A stretch of DNA of 64,000 bases from Chlorella sorokiniana (lineage: Eukaryota > Chlorophyta > Trebouxiophyceae > Chlorellales > Chlorellaceae). The DNA is taken from positions 1,054,001 to 1,118,000 of the forward strand of contig CP084610.1 in assembly GCA_025917655.1 (NCBI GenBank), given 5' to 3'. The first letter of the stretch is position 1. The number at the start of each line of letters is the position of its first letter. Below the pieces are notes generated by a model. It worked only from the letters and a program-made list of their open reading frames with translations, had not been told where the DNA came from and did no database searches. Shown one piece after another: positions 44,901 to 55,870 of this stretch. The translations under genes and the position numbers were made by a program.

Positions 44901-46420
44901 GGATCATGCAAGGGTGCAGCGGGCCCCCACGCCCCTTCTGCTGCCGCTCGCGTGCACGTGGCTGGCTGGCTGGCTGGCTGGCTGGCCCGCAGTCTGTTTG
45001 CTCACCAGAGGTAGTGCACCTCCTGGATGCCCTCGAAGATCTTGTTGATGTCGGAGGCCACAAAGCCCACGGCCTCGGCGGCGGTGTCCTTGGTCAGGTG
45101 GGCCATGTTGTAGCACTTGCGGGCAATCATGGTGGTGAGGGCGGCGCGCGCGCGGATGCCCACGCGCAGGCAGTTGAAGGCCATGCGCTGGAGCATCATG
45201 CCTGCGGGGAGGCAGGGGGGGGAGGGAGCGGCGGCAGCTGTTCAGCTTCTGAGGCACCTTCCAACAGATGGGGAGCTGCGCTGCCAGCTGGGCCAGCTTC
45301 GGGCGCATCTCCAGCCAGGCCAAGACCCCAGGCCCCTCTCCCCTCCCCTCATGCGGCATGCATCAAGCAGGCGGGCGGCAGCGCCGCTCACCCAGCAGCC
45401 AGGCGTCCACAAAGAAGAAGGCGGTGAGCACCCAGCCCTTCCACTCGGTGTCGTAGATGGACGTGTCCTTGCCCTCCAGGGTGCGGATGCACATCAGGAT
45501 GGAGCGGGTGAAGTAGTAGGCTGCACACCAGAAGGCAAAGGCGGGGTGGAGAGGAAACACGTCAGTCTCAAGCGTGGAGAAGCGGGGAGGGGAGGCGAGG
45601 CGGGCGAGCTGTCTGAGCAGCACGGCAACCCCGGCGGCAGCGCCTGCCGCTGCCGCAGCCTCACCTCCCATGATCACAAACACCGACCACATCAGCTTGA
45701 AGATGCCTGCCAGCAGCAGGTCGCGGCCGTAGGTCTTGCGCAGCACCTGCGGCCGGGCAGCGGCGGCAGCGTCAGCTCAGACGGTGCGTTGTATGGGTTG
45801 GAAGCTGGCGGCAAAGTAGGAAGGCGACAAACCCATCCAAGGCAGCATGGCAGCCTCTGCAGGCCCGAGGCGCATGGCTGGGTGTGCCTATGCACGGCAG
45901 CGCAGCACATGACAAAGCCTGGCTGTGGGTTGTAGCACTTGAGCGTTCGGCGGCAGCCACCGCCCTTCCCCCGCCCCGCCGCCTCACCTTCATCAGCTTG
46001 GGCTCCTTGCCCGCCTTCTTGGCCTCCTGCACCGCGGCCTCCCAGTTGGCGTTGAGCTCCTCATAGCAGGCCTCGGCCTGCTGGTCAGCGGGCAGCGGCA
46101 GGTCGGAGACCTCGACCGTGCCCTTCCGGGCCGCCGGGACCACTCTGCAGCAGGGGGATGGCGGGGTGCGTGGTTTTCAACAAAAGCATGTCGAGCGATG
46201 TCGGTGCGCGCGTCAAAGCGGCCAGGCCGTGTCTACCAGCGGCTGCCACTGCTGCCGCCGGCCGAAGGGAACAGGGAAGTATGGAGGCACTCCCACAGCC
46301 CCCAATCGAGCGCGCGCCGCGGTTTTGCGCTCACTTGTTCATCCATCCGAATGACCAGAGGTCGAAGAAGTTCCATTTCGATGGGTCCTTGCACAGGGGC
46401 GCGTCGGTGGAGGCCACCAT
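38935..46420 (-). CDS. ABCC-type (MRP) full-length ABC transporter
   Basis: This is an ATP-driven exporter with the order TMD1-NBD1-TMD2-NBD2. The ATG at 46420 gives MVASTDAPLCKDPSKWNFFD and then LWSFGWMN, followed by VVPAARKGTVEVSDLPLPAD; this is the L0-like start of a short ABCC without TMD0. TMD1 exons follow (ILMCIRTLEGKDTSIYDTEW, KCYNMAHLTKDTAAEAVGF). NBD1 has Walker A GRVGSGKSSLLQALLGN (around 43340), signature LSGGQRQRLNLARC (around 42950) and Walker B LVLLDNALSAVD. TMD2 begins with exons such as CWDAGWIVFCFSLFFFLSAQ. NBD2 has GRTGSGKSTLLLALYRMFN (around 40000), a variant signature WSIGQQQLMCLARA and Walker B VLCLDEATAAMD. The C-terminus is GGLASLVTTQP. NBD1 has Asp-Asn in place of Asp-Glu, the usual ABCC asymmetry. 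Plant relatives sit on the vacuole and move glutathione conjugates or phytochelatins; the substrate here is inference. At about 7.5 kb with some 20 introns, it is the longest gene in the window. Confidence 0.92.
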
Positions 46421-47111
46421 CCTGGTAGCCTTCCTGGTTGTAGAACCCCGTGGACACTTGTTCGAGGGGTGTGGCCCGTTTCTCCGCCAGAAGGCGGGTT
46501 GGAGTTATTAAGAGAGGAAGGTTGGTGAGTTTTGGGCCCGGGGAGCGACTTTTGTAGCTTCTGAAACCCTGCTGACCTGGCGCCAACCATGCTGTGTTGG
46601 TGACCCTCAGTGACACCCACGGGGCTGTAATGATCACGTCGACACATGCGAAACCCATACTTGTGCATTAAGTGTTCCTTACAAAGTGTCCGACCTCCGC
46701 AAACTGCGCTCTCTCAACTACCACGCCCAGTGTTTCCAACTTGGGATGTGTACGGCCACAAATCCGCTGTCGGAGTTAGTGGGTCTGAGTACTTTGCAAC
46801 CCTACCATGACTCCAACAGCCTTTCGAAGTGCACTGCAAGCACTAGAACCCCCTGCCAGCCACAAAAGCCGCAGCAGAGGTATCCCCTGCCAAGCCCGGG
46901 AGTCTACCTGCGCAGCCAGCATGCAGCGGGTATGCCCACCACCGCAAGCCGTGAGCGATTTATCGTGCTGGCATGCTGCTTGTCGTGCATAGCTGTCCCT
47001 GCACCCGCTGCCCTGGGCCCCCAACGTGCCTCCGTGTGAAGTGAAGCAGCGCTGCGCTACAACATACTGATCGCAGTGCGCAGCTTACATGCACTCTGCC
47101 CAGTTGGGCAC
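46421..47111. other. Intergenic: ABCC promoter side and 3' region of the next gene
   Basis: This is 690 bp between the ABCC start codon and the stop codon of the next minus-strand gene. Composition is less GC-rich than the coding parts. No gene or recognised motif is seen. Confidence 0.5.
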
Positions 47112-48441
47112 TTATACGGGCGCGCAGCCTAAGGCCCAGCCTGACGCTGCCGCAATCTGCTCCTCATCGTACGGCAGGACCAGCGCCGTTCCGCCGTCCT
47201 CCTGCCGCGCCACCGCCAGCAGCTCAGCGCCCACAGCAGGCTTGCCGTTGACCTTGGCGGCCAGCAGCACCACGAGCTCCCCACCCTCCGGCTGATACGG
47301 TCGCAATCCCTCCACCTCCATGCCGCTGCCAGCATCCTCCAAACCTCCTGTCGTCGCGCCTGCAGCGCCGCCTCGGCCTGGCTGCTGCCAGCGGCAGGCC
47401 CGGCGGGGGCAGGCCGATGTATGTGCGCAGCAGGGCCAGGTCTTGGCCGCGCAGCACGCGATGCAGCTCCGCCAGCGCGGCCGCCTCGCTGCCGCTGCCG
47501 CCGCTGCCCCCGTCATCGCCCATGAGCAGCCCGCTGCTGTCGGGCAGCAGCACCCCGCCCTCAGCGCTGAAGACGCCGCCCACGCCGCTCAACTGGCTGC
47601 CAGCGACGTAGCAAGCGGACCAGGACAGCAGGTGGAGCTGGGGGTCGTTGGGCAGAGGCAAGCCTGCACAAGCACAGTTGGAGGCACCTTCACTGCGGTT
47701 TCACAACACAATGCGCTGCGCCAGCCCATGCCCTGGGCCGCTTGCCCGCAGCAAGCACCTCAGACGCTACGCATGCTGACAGGACAATCATGCCAAGGCA
47801 AGGGCGGCAAGCAGCTTGCCTTTCGCCGAAGGCTTGGGCGCCGCGCCAAACCCCTTTGCACCGCCGCTGGCGGTGGCAGCCCTGCGCCTCCGCTTCTCCA
47901 GCTGGCTGCGGACGAACACAAAACCTGCAGGTGTCTTCTGCCAGATGCTCAGCGGCCAGTTCAAGCATACCACGCGCTGCGTCAGCAACCATCAGGCAGG
48001 GAGGCGCGCGGCTCGGGTGAATGAGAGCTGCCAGCAAGAAGCCTCTCACCGCGGCCGTGCTGGCGGAAGCCTTCGTCCGCCAGCCGCGCCATCTCCACCG
48101 CCTTTTCTGTGTCCTCGCAGAAGGCCTCGAAGGCGCTGTCCCAATCGTACATGAGCTCCTCAAACGCGGCGGCCTCCCTGCACACACGCAGCGGGTCGCG
48201 GGGCAGCAGTTTCGCAGCGCCCCGGGCGTTGACAGCCGTGCAGCAGGGATAAAGCAGGGAAGAAGGATGGCAACAAGGCTGTGTGCATGGCATTGAGCAA
48301 CTGCGCGCGGCTGCTCACTCTTTTTCTCGTGCCTTTCTGCCTTGCCGCTTGGCGGAGGCGCCTCCACCTTGCCGCTTGGCAGAGGCGGCCACTGCCCGCT
48401 GTTGGCGATGCTGGGCCGGCATCTGTGGCGCTGGCTGCCAT
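47112..48441 (-). CDS. Hypothetical protein, unrecognised family
   Basis: An ATG at 48441 (MAASATDAGP...) opens a low-complexity N-terminus, where AASAKRQGGGASAKRQG in the neighbouring frame suggests a one-base error. An acidic, probably helical exon follows: EAAAFEELMYDWDSAFEAFC, then EDTEKAVEMARLADEGFRQH. The next exon has CLNWPLSIWQKTPAGFVFVR and a basic run, RSQLEKRRRRAA. Then come LPNDPQLHLLSWSACYVAGS and LHRVLRGQDLALLRTYIGLP. The last part is YQPEGGELVVLLAAKVNGKP followed by AVGAELLAVARQEDGG, ending at TAA 47112. Splice borders are regular and composition is protein-like, so it is probably real. I recognise no domain and infer no function. Confidence 0.55.
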
Positions 48442-48710
48442 GTCACTGACTGAAAGTTACGTTTACAGGGTTTCGTGGCCGCCCAGGGAGCAAACATGTG
48501 CAGGGTTGGCGGTGAAGTCGAGCTGCAGGGTCTGCCGGTCATGCTTGCAAGTTGCGAGAGTATCGGTGCATCCGTCAGAGTGCACAGAAACAATTAATTC
48601 TAGCCTGCGGCCGTCCACGGGCCTCCGCCACGCTGGCCCACATTCCCGACGCTAGAAACAGTACAATTGGGGTGCTTGATCGCTGTTCCTCCTGTTCTCG
48701 ATCGCTTAAC
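48442..48710. promoter_or_regulatory. Short divergent intergenic region
   Basis: This is 269 bp between the start codons of the hypothetical minus-strand gene and the mTERF-like plus-strand gene. No motif is recognised. The assignment rests on orientation and spacing. Confidence 0.35.
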
Positions 48711-50413
48711 ATGGCCATCACGGCATGCTGCGGCGCTTCCCCATGCCTGTGCACTCGCAGCAGGTTGGCAGCCCCAACCATACTCCCTCAGCCGCAGGCG
48801 CAGCACCTTTGGGAACCTTGTAGATGCCTTTTATTTGGCCAACAAGGTGGCAGGAGTCCCGGTGCTGCCTCATCCCCACCTTGCCGTCGGCGGTGCGGCC
48901 GTCGTCCGCAGTATGCAGAGCCGCCGCCTTCCGCACAACGGCAGCAGCGCGACCCCGCCTCCTACAGCAGCATGGATGAGCTCCGAGCAGAGCTGGAACG
49001 TGGGGGAAGTGCAAGCAGCATGGGGACAATCACAGGGCTGATCAACTGGCTGGGGACCGCGGCCAACACGGCACGGTCCGCTGCCACGCCGCTGCAGGTT
49101 TGGCACTGCTGTGTGCGTTGCCAGGCTGTGTCGCTGCCTTCTGATCTTCAGCATGTTATGGAAGGCCCTTTCAAGGGTGGTGCAAGCTGTGCAAATCACA
49201 AATCTTGTGAATCTTCGCAGGCTGCTTACCAACGCTTGATTACTGGCTACTTGCCACGCGGCGACCGCACCAGCGCTAGCAGCTTGGACACCTTGGATGA
49301 TGCAGACGTGAGTTTGGGGGCACGGATCGCATGCAAGTGCTGCCTGCTCTGCTTGCTCCACCACTGCGTTGCCTGGCAGTTGCTTGCAGGGTGGTGTCAA
49401 TGACGCCCACGTGCCCCCACAGCTCCTTGCCATCATGGCTGCCTGCGTCTTCCTGTACCTGCCCGCAGCTGGACCCCACAGCCGTGGCGGAGCTGCAGGC
49501 GGTCCTGCTGGGCAGCCGCGCCGCCACCGTCAAGCTGATTCGGCGGTGCCCGCAGCTGCTGCAGATGGAGCGGCAGGAGCTGATCATGCGGCTGGTTGGC
49601 CTCAAGGTACGGGGGATGGGGGCGGGGTGGAGGCGAGGGCTGGCAGCAGAGTGCCTCCAGGCAACAGCAGCAGCAGCAGCGCAGCGCTCCCTGGGGTTCT
49701 GCAATACCTGCTGCGGGCAGCCCATGGCCCAGCAGCACCGAGCGCGCTTGGCACATCGGCCTGGGCTCAGGCGCCGCCCTGCCAGCCCGCACCCCGCAGG
49801 AGCTGTTCCCGGGGTCTGACGTGGCGCGCATGGTGGAGCTTGCCCCCGCCGCCTTCCTGGATGGCCCCTGGCCGCCCAAGGCGCGGCAGCTGGAAGCCGC
49901 CAGCCGGCTGCTGCGGCGGGAGCTGGAGGGCGCCGAGCTGGACTTCATGTTCACGGTGGGCTGGGCGGGAGGGGGCCAAGCGGGCTGGTGCAGCAAGTTT
50001 GGACTTGGCAGCGCGCTGCCTTGACATGGGTGGGTTGGAGTTCTAGTCAGCTTGGCTGCAGGGGCACCTGGTTCAGGTGTGTGGTGGAGGGTGTCTGGCT
50101 GGCGTGCCTCCTCATGTGGCCCTGCTCTGCCCTGCTGTGCAGGAGGACCCGCTGATCCTGTTTGAGCCGGTGAGTTTGTCCAGGCCATGGCCTCGAGCAG
50201 GCTGTCTGAACCAGCGCACCATGTGCTGCGGTATTCAGCGTGGGCACGCGCTGCTGCTCCCTGCCGCAGATCGAGTCGCTGGAGGTGGGCCTGCGCCGCC
50301 TGCGAGAGCTGTGGCCGGGACTGACCCCGGCGGCGCTGGCCAACAGCGAGCCGCAGCACTTGTCGCTGGCGGTGAAGGCGCTGGGGCTGAACGGGCCGCC
50401 CAAGGGTTTTTAG
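48711..50413 (+). CDS. mTERF-like organellar protein (tentative)
   Basis: The ATG at 48711 opens MAITACCGASPCLCTRSRLA, a Ser/Arg/Cys-rich, acid-free leader that suggests organelle import. Later exons are SSMDELRAELERGGSASSMG, then TGLINWLGTAANTARSAATP and YQRLITGYLPRGDRTSASSL. The core is AVAELQAVLLGSRAATVKLI, then RRCPQLLQMERQELIMRLVG, ELFPGSDVARMVELAPAAFL and LRRELEGAELDFMFT, followed by EDPLILFEP and IESLEVGLRRLRELWPGLTP, ending LGLNGPPKGF. The alternation of short helices with a Pro after an xxCP/xxAP turn resembles mTERF repeats, which bind nucleic acid in chloroplasts and mitochondria. The first core block is only approximately a repeat match, so the call is tentative. TGTAA lies 14 nt after the stop codon. 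Confidence 0.5.
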
Positions 50414-50823
50414 TGCTGGCCAGCATTGTAACTCATCACAAGCTCCAAGCATCGATGATCAGTTGTTGCGCGGCACATGTTGTTCACCAGTACTTTGGCA
50501 TCTGGCTGAGAGGCAAGGCAGGTGTGTCGACTGCAGATGTACTGTCGCACTGCCATCCACGAATTCCCCGCGCTGAGGGCTTGCGATCTGCTAGGGGACC
50601 CCATTTGTCACAGTTCAGTGTCGCCGTCAGTCTTTGAACACCTTGCTGGAAACGCAAAGCCGCGAAAACAAGACTTTGCCAGAGCCCCTTCACAAACGAG
50701 CAAAATCTCCGCCAACAAGTTCTTTTATTAAATTTATTGGGAATTCACTGCGCGATTGACGACAGCTAGCCTCGGTTTGGCGTTGTTGCCTGCCAGGCGG
50801 CGGCAGCAGCCGCCCGGGCCTCA
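50414..50823. other. Intergenic with a TGTAA polyadenylation signal
   Basis: TGTAA at 50427-50431 fits the end of the upstream mTERF-like gene. The rest is moderately AT-rich up to the next plus-strand ATG and presumably holds its promoter. No gene is supported. Confidence 0.5.
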
Positions 50824-51799
50824 ATGGCCAAGCAGCTTCGGCAGGCACGGGCCGCAGCGCGGGCAGCATACAACTGGTTGCAGCATGACTTGCCTGAGAT
50901 TGTGGCCCCTGCTTCCATCCCCAATCCACCTGGGTTCAAGCCGCCGCCCCGCAAGACCCAGGGAGCCCTGCTGCCGGTGCGCTGCGTCTGCATTCTGCCT
51001 GCCTGCCTGCCTGCCTGCCAGTGTTGATAATGTTGCAGCCCATTCCCTAACAAACCCATGAAATTGCCTGCGCAGCGCCTGGCCCGCGCATGCCGCCGCT
51101 ATTTGGACACTTGGGACGCTGAGAAAGTGCGGCGTGAAAGGGCAGAGCGGGAGGGCCTTGACGCTGGGGTGCCGACGCATCCAGCGAAAGAGGCCTCGCT
51201 TGCAGAGGAGTTTGGTAAGCCATTTCCGCAGCTGTTTATCTTGTCGAAACGCCTGAATAGGAATGCTATGCTACAGCGCGCTGATCTGATATGCATGTTC
51301 AGCAGGGAAGCAAGGTGGTGCTGGGACGAACTGTTTTCCCAAGTCCTGTGCAACTGCACCGTCGTTCTCCCCGTTCTATGGTTGCAGCCGCGGCAGCCAA
51401 AGGCGGTAGTCAAGCGATGAAGCCCTTCTTGGCCAACCTGTACACCACCCGTGCGGTGGCCTGGAAAAGAGCAGTGCAGCAGTTCATTGAGGGCTACAAG
51501 GCTGGGTTTGGGAGGCTATGGCGCCCAGCGCACCACCCCCTGACGCGCGTGACACGACGCCGCATGCATCCCAGCCGCAAACAACAGAGCACCAGGAGCA
51601 GCAGCAGCAGCAGGACGAACGCCCACCGCAGCAGCAGCAGCAGCAGCAGCAGAACGAACGTCCACCACAGCAGCAGCAGCAGCAGAACGAGCGTCCACCG
51701 CAGCAGCAGCAGCAGCAGGACGAACGCCCACCGCAGCAGCAGGAGGGACCAGAGACCAACACAGCAGCACGAACAGCAGCAGCAGGACAGCCGCCATAA
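50824..51799 (+). CDS. Hypothetical protein with a Gln/Pro-repeat tail
   Basis: Exon 1 (ATG 50824) is MAKQLRQARAAARAAYNWLQ, then HDLPEIVAPASIPNPPGFKP. Exon 2 is QRLARACRRYLDTWDAEKVR followed by RERAEREGLDAGVPTHPAKE. Exon 3 ends KPFLANLYTTRAVAWKRAVQ, then QFIEGYKAGFG. As read, the frame then loses its character. With one G restored near 51509 it becomes EAMAPSAPPPDARDTTPHAS and enters a tail of (D/N)ERPPQQQQQQ repeats ending QPP at TAA 51799. Aromatic/basic helices with an ARAAYNWLQ-type start suggest a small organellar or membrane-peripheral protein, but I do not recognise the family. Without the correction the frame ends at 51812 in a Ser/Arg-rich tail. Confidence 0.5.
51598..51762 (+). repeat. 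CAG-rich minisatellite coding Gln/Pro repeats
   Basis: Units of (CAG)n followed by (A/G)ACGAACG(T/C)CCACCG recur about five times within the last exon of the hypothetical gene. In the corrected frame they code DERPP or NERPP with 3-8 Gln between. The number of CAG varies from unit to unit, so length polymorphism is expected. Confidence 0.85.
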
Positions 51800-51917
51800 T
51801 GACCCATCCTGACTTGTACGACTCCACCGGATCCAGCTGGCTGCTGCAGATTCACAATGTGTGGCTTCTGCCACGAGCGCTTGGTTTGCTCTCTGCCTGC
51901 AGCTTCACAGCTCAATG

Positions 51918-51922
51918 TTACA
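51918..51922 (-). promoter_or_regulatory. TGTAA polyadenylation signal of RPA3
   Basis: TTACA on the plus strand gives TGTAA on the minus strand, 24 nt after the RPA3 stop codon. This spacing is typical for green algal polyadenylation signals. Confidence 0.6.
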
Positions 51923-51945
51923 CTGATGTTTGCTGACAGCCCAGG

Positions 51946-52481
51946 TCAAGGCAAGAATAGGGAGCGGTAGGGGCCGCTGTTGGCAAGCTTTACCAGTTCG
52001 TTGTAGTTGGACATGTCTGCGGGGCAGGCAGAGGGATAGGTCAAGCATCGCGGTGTGGGTGTCTGCTGCAAGCAACCAACATGAACCAAGCACCAAGCAC
52101 TCACCAAAGTTGTCGCTGAAGGCACATATGTTGTCCTCATTAATCGTGTTGGGGCTGACCACCACGCCCTCGATTTCCACAATCGCAGCCTGCACAACTT
52201 GGGCACAGCGAGAAGGGGTCGACGCTAGCAATGCCGGGGGCAGACACAGCACCCCAGACGGCAGGCCTTTCCCCGCCGGCGCCGCCCTTCCACCGCCGCA
52301 CCTGGGGCACTGCCCCTTGAAGGTGTACTGTGAGCATGGCGTCGTCACTCGTCCTAAGTCGCAACGCGTTGCCCTCAAAACCCTCTATCTTGCCCACGAT
52401 CGCGACACGCTTGCCAATGTACTGGCTGAGCAACTGGTAGTTCACCCGCGGCGCGGGGGCAGTGATATCCACGCAGCTCAT
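51946..52481 (-). CDS. RPA3: Replication protein A 14 kDa subunit (RPA3)
   Basis: RPA3 is the small OB-fold subunit of the RPA trimer, which coats single-stranded DNA in replication and repair. Three exons (52481-52302, 52189-52105, 52016-51946) sum to 336 nt, or 111 residues, with consistent phases. Exon 1 is MSCVDITAPAPRVNYQLLSQ, then YIGKRVAIVGKIEGFEG, matching the family's start (RINxxMLxxFIxKxVxxVGxL). Exon 2 is AAIVEIEGVVVSPNTINEDN followed by ICAFSDNFG, the central strands. Exon 3 is MSNYNELVKLANSGPYRSLF, corresponding to the C-terminal helix used for trimer assembly (LYNEAVKII in human). Length and motif order fit RPA3 well. Confidence 0.88.
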
Positions 52482-53630
52482 CGCTGTCCTTGCAAAGTGA
52501 CGAAAGCTGTTCAGGTGGTTTGGCGGGTAGAGATATTTGAACGGGAGGTGTCGTGATCTCCAAGCTGCTTGGTTGTTGAGCTACTGACGACGCATCGGAA
52601 CAATTAATTAATCTGCTGTGTAGGTTTGTCCAACCCCGAGGTACTGACGTACAGCGGCGGGTGGGGCAGCTTGCCGCCTGCAGTAGGTTCAGCACCCTGA
52701 AATTCTCAGCACTCAGCCCTTTCAGCTCTCTGACTTCCTACAACCTTTTGTCCCTGTCATCCCCCCCCTGTGTGCGACTCGAGAGCACCAACTTGTAATG
52801 GGCTCCCACCCCCTTCCCACTGCAGCTGGTGACGCATCGCACCGCTAGCCCTGGTTGTAAAGCAAGCTGCTGTTCCATTCATCCATCTTGACCCTGAAAA
52901 ATCCTTTTCCATCATTGTAGGGAGGAAGCGAGCTTGAGAGGCCGAAATCTAACAGGCGGCTTTGCCCAGCCATGCGCAGCAAAGGATTTGAAGCGGGGGC
53001 GGCGCCGGGGCGGCAGGGGTGGCGGGAGGGATTCGGGCAGGGGGAAGAGGCATGCGCGAGAAAAACGAAAAACATTGCGACGGAGTATCATTTGCCACAG
53101 ACCATCCCTGCCACATCGATTGTGACCTTTCATGATGAATCTGAAGGGGATGCAAGTGGGGCGGAGGGGGAAGCGCTGCTGGCCTTGGCGGCACTGCCGC
53201 CCGCTGTTGCCGCGAACTCCTTCCTTGGACATCAGACCATCATCAGCTGATTTGATATTGGTGGGTGATGGGCTGCACAATTATATCAGCGCTGCTTGCA
53301 GTGATCAGGGTGTGCTCGCTGAGTTCAGGGGAGCGGTGCGAGCGTTGCAAGGTGTGATCCTGCCTCTGTGGGCGCCGCACGCTGCATGCATTTCCTTTCA
53401 CAGCAGGGTAACGCTTTGGAGGTGATGCTGGGAGAGATTTACGTCACTGCACCTCTCTTCCGGGTTGGAAAGTCCTGGAACCCTCCATTGGACGCCTCCA
53501 ATGGCTACGTTCTTTGTCTACTGCACCCCTAAAGACCACCAGAGTGCTTTCTGGCCGACAGGGCAGCAGCCATGACAGAGGTGGGCTGCGTTCTAGGCGG
53601 CCTGCCACCCTGCCCCTCGCCAAGGTTGGC
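52482..53630. other. Gene-free interval
   Basis: More than 1.1 kb with no supported gene. A plus-strand frame of 92 codons starts at an ATG at 52972 (MRSKGFEAGAAPGRQGWREG) and is acidic towards its end. It has no homology that I recognise and is not called. The right end leads into the inverted-repeat cluster. Confidence 0.45.
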
Positions 53631-54080
53631 TGCTGCCGGCTAGCAAGCTTGCCCGCCGCATTGAGGCCAGTGCAAGCACCACAGCCGAGGCTCCTCAGCG
53701 CTCGGGACTGCTCCTTGGACGCAGCTACCCTGTCGCTGAACATGACTTGAAGCAGAGCCCTACAGGTGCCTCTCCTCCGCTGTCTTCCCTCTGCTGCCTT
53801 CTGGCCTCCCGAAGCCAATCTTGGAGGTGGGCAGGGTGGTAGGCCACCACTTGGGGCCATCTGCCACCCTGCGCACCTCCAAGATTGGGTTCGGGAGGCC
53901 AGAAGGCAGCAGAGGGAAGACAGCGGGGAGAGGCACCTGTGGGGCTCTGCTTCAAGTCATGTTCAGCGACAGGGTAGCTGCAACCAAGGAGCAGTCCCGA
54001 GCGCTGAGGCGCCTCGGCTGTGGTGCCTGCGCTGGCCTCATGCGGGCGGGCAGCCTGCTCTTCAAAGTGCCGGTTGCAGC
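53631..54080. repeat. Inverted repeat 1 (arms about 200 bp)
   Basis: The left arm (about 53631-53838) and right arm (about 53873-54080) are reverse complements with roughly 90 percent identity. CAGCTACCCTGTCGCTGAAC at 53722 pairs with the complement at 53961-53980, and CTTCTGGCCTCCCGAA pairs across the centre. The loop of about 35 bp holds a small nested palindrome, GTGGTAGGCCACCAC. The two arms read as nearly the same peptide on opposite strands. Confidence 0.88.
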
Positions 54081-54552
54081 CGTAACTTGTTGTGCAAACT
54101 GAGTGAGTGAGGAGGGGCTGAAGCGGTGCATGCGCTGGCGCCGAGCATGTCGCAGCCGTCCTGCGTTGGCGCTCTGAGACGTGCATTCATACCCTCGCTG
54201 CGAAGCCAACAAGATTCCATGTACAAGGTCGCGATCATCATGGTTGTGGGCGCGCCCCTTCAGCTGGGGCCTCGCAAGGCGACCCTGCCAAAGAGGCCGA
54301 GCTGGCCAAGGCGGAGGTGGCGAGCGTGCTGGTGGAGTGGGTGGCGCCGCCTGCAGGGGACCTCGGGCGCCACCTCTTGCAGGGTCTGGGGGCTTCGGCA
54401 GCGTGGGCAGGGAAAGGCAGTTCCTGCTGCGTGCCACTTCTGGGCAGCCCAGCGCGAGCAGACCTCGCTGCTTTGACATATCGCTCAACCTTCTCCCGGG
54501 CCCCTTCCCTGCAGACCACTACTTTGCCACCATGTGGTCTCCAGAATGGCAG

Positions 54553-55093
54553 GCGCCTCCTGAGCCCTCCACGAACCCGCCGCTGAGCATGACAACCCAG
54601 CGTCAGCGGGCGTGCACCGGGGCTTCCAGCAGCGGCGCAGGCTCGCCGCTCAGCTGCCCGCCATCCAGCTGCCTCGCCCACCCGCTGCCCAGCTCCTCTC
54701 CCCAGTCGAGGCGCTGGCTGACGGCCCGCACACTTGGCTTCAAGGGCCGGCCGTACAGGCCCCTGGCCAGCTCCGCCTCTTCGGCAGCAATCCTCGGCGG
54801 CGGGTGCTGCTGCCCTCGACCTGCTGCAGCGCGGGCATGGCTGCACCGCCGTCGTGGTGGCCGCCGAGGGAGCGGAGCTGGCCAGGGGCCTGTACGGCCG
54901 GCCCTTGAAGCCAAGTGTGCGGGCCGTCAGCCAGCGCCTCGACTGGGGAGAGGAGCTGGGCAGCGGGTGGGCGAGGCAGCTGGATGGCGGGCAGCTGAGC
55001 GGCGAGCCTGCGCCGCTGCTGGAAGCCCCGGTGCACGCCCGCTGATGCTGGGTTGTCATGCTCAGCGGCGGGTTCGTGGAGGGCTCAGGAGGC
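54553..55093. repeat. Inverted repeat 2 (arms about 225 bp, nearly perfect)
   Basis: The left arm (54553-54778) and right arm (about 54862-55093) are almost exact reverse complements; I see only one or two differences (CCCAGCGTCAGCGGG against CCCAGCATCAGCGGG). The loop is about 80 bp and itself GC-rich. The right arm read on the plus strand has the exon-like frame ELARGLYGRPLKPSVRAVSQ, continuing RLDWGEELGSGWARQL, so an exon or its copy seems to have been duplicated head to head. Confidence 0.92.
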
Positions 55094-55678
55094 GGCGTCA
55101 TCCTCCCCCACGTGAGCTACAGCTTGTGGACATGAAGTTCTGCCCAGTTGTGGCGAGGGTGCTGCACATGCTGCATGAGTGCAGGTGCGCTTTGCCAGCT
55201 TGCTTTGTGCATGCATGCTCACGCACATGCTGCGCAGCGCTGCGCGCCCTGCTTTGACCAGGTGCAGGACGCACGCCAAGCACTGGCGCGCAACCTGCGC
55301 TCCCCTTCACCCCCATAATGCTGCTCCCTTCCTGCTGCATGCTCTATGTGGCGATGGGCTTCCTGGGGCATCGCATAGTTGAGAGGGGTGGCTGCCCCAC
55401 TCAGTGTATAGATGTCGCCACGCCGTGCCAAAGAGTGCCACGCCCCCTCCCACATGCTTGCCGCCACTGCTGACCCCCGGGTGCCCCCTGCTGCAGGCTA
55501 GCGCTGCCAACCAGAGGCGCCGGAGCGCATACCGCCTTGGCCAGCTTTGCGCGACGGCGCCCTTCACATGCGCAGCCCGCAGATGGGGAGCACTTTTGAG
55601 GGCGTAGTTTGCAGCGCCAGGGCTTATGGCGGCGGCTGGCAGCTTGCCGCGTCCCACATCAACTGTTGCGCTCCACCG

Positions 55679-55870
55679 CGCCGCCAGGTCATTGGCCACC
55701 AGCTCCGCGATGGCCCTGTTCCGGAAATGACCCAGTGCATCGCGGCGCGGTGTTGCTGGGAGTCATCCTGCGCCTGCCTCGGGACGCATAGCAGGACCAT
55801 GCCGCGTTGTACTGGTTCAGTAACAGGAACAGGGCCATGGCGGAGCTGGTGGACAACCACCTGGCGGCGG
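55679..55870. repeat. Inverted repeat 3 (arms about 85 bp, diverged)
   Basis: GCCGCCAGGT...CCACCAGCTCCGC.ATGGCCCTGTTCC at 55681-55722 pairs with its complement at 55828-55868. Identity over the whole arms is about 75 percent by eye, lower than in repeat 2, so it is older or less constrained. The centre lies near 55775. Confidence 0.75.

Noticed and set aside
52972-53250. Plus-strand 92-codon ORF from an ATG
   Set aside because: No splice structure, no recognised domain, and it lies in a gene-poor interval; a chance frame is as likely.
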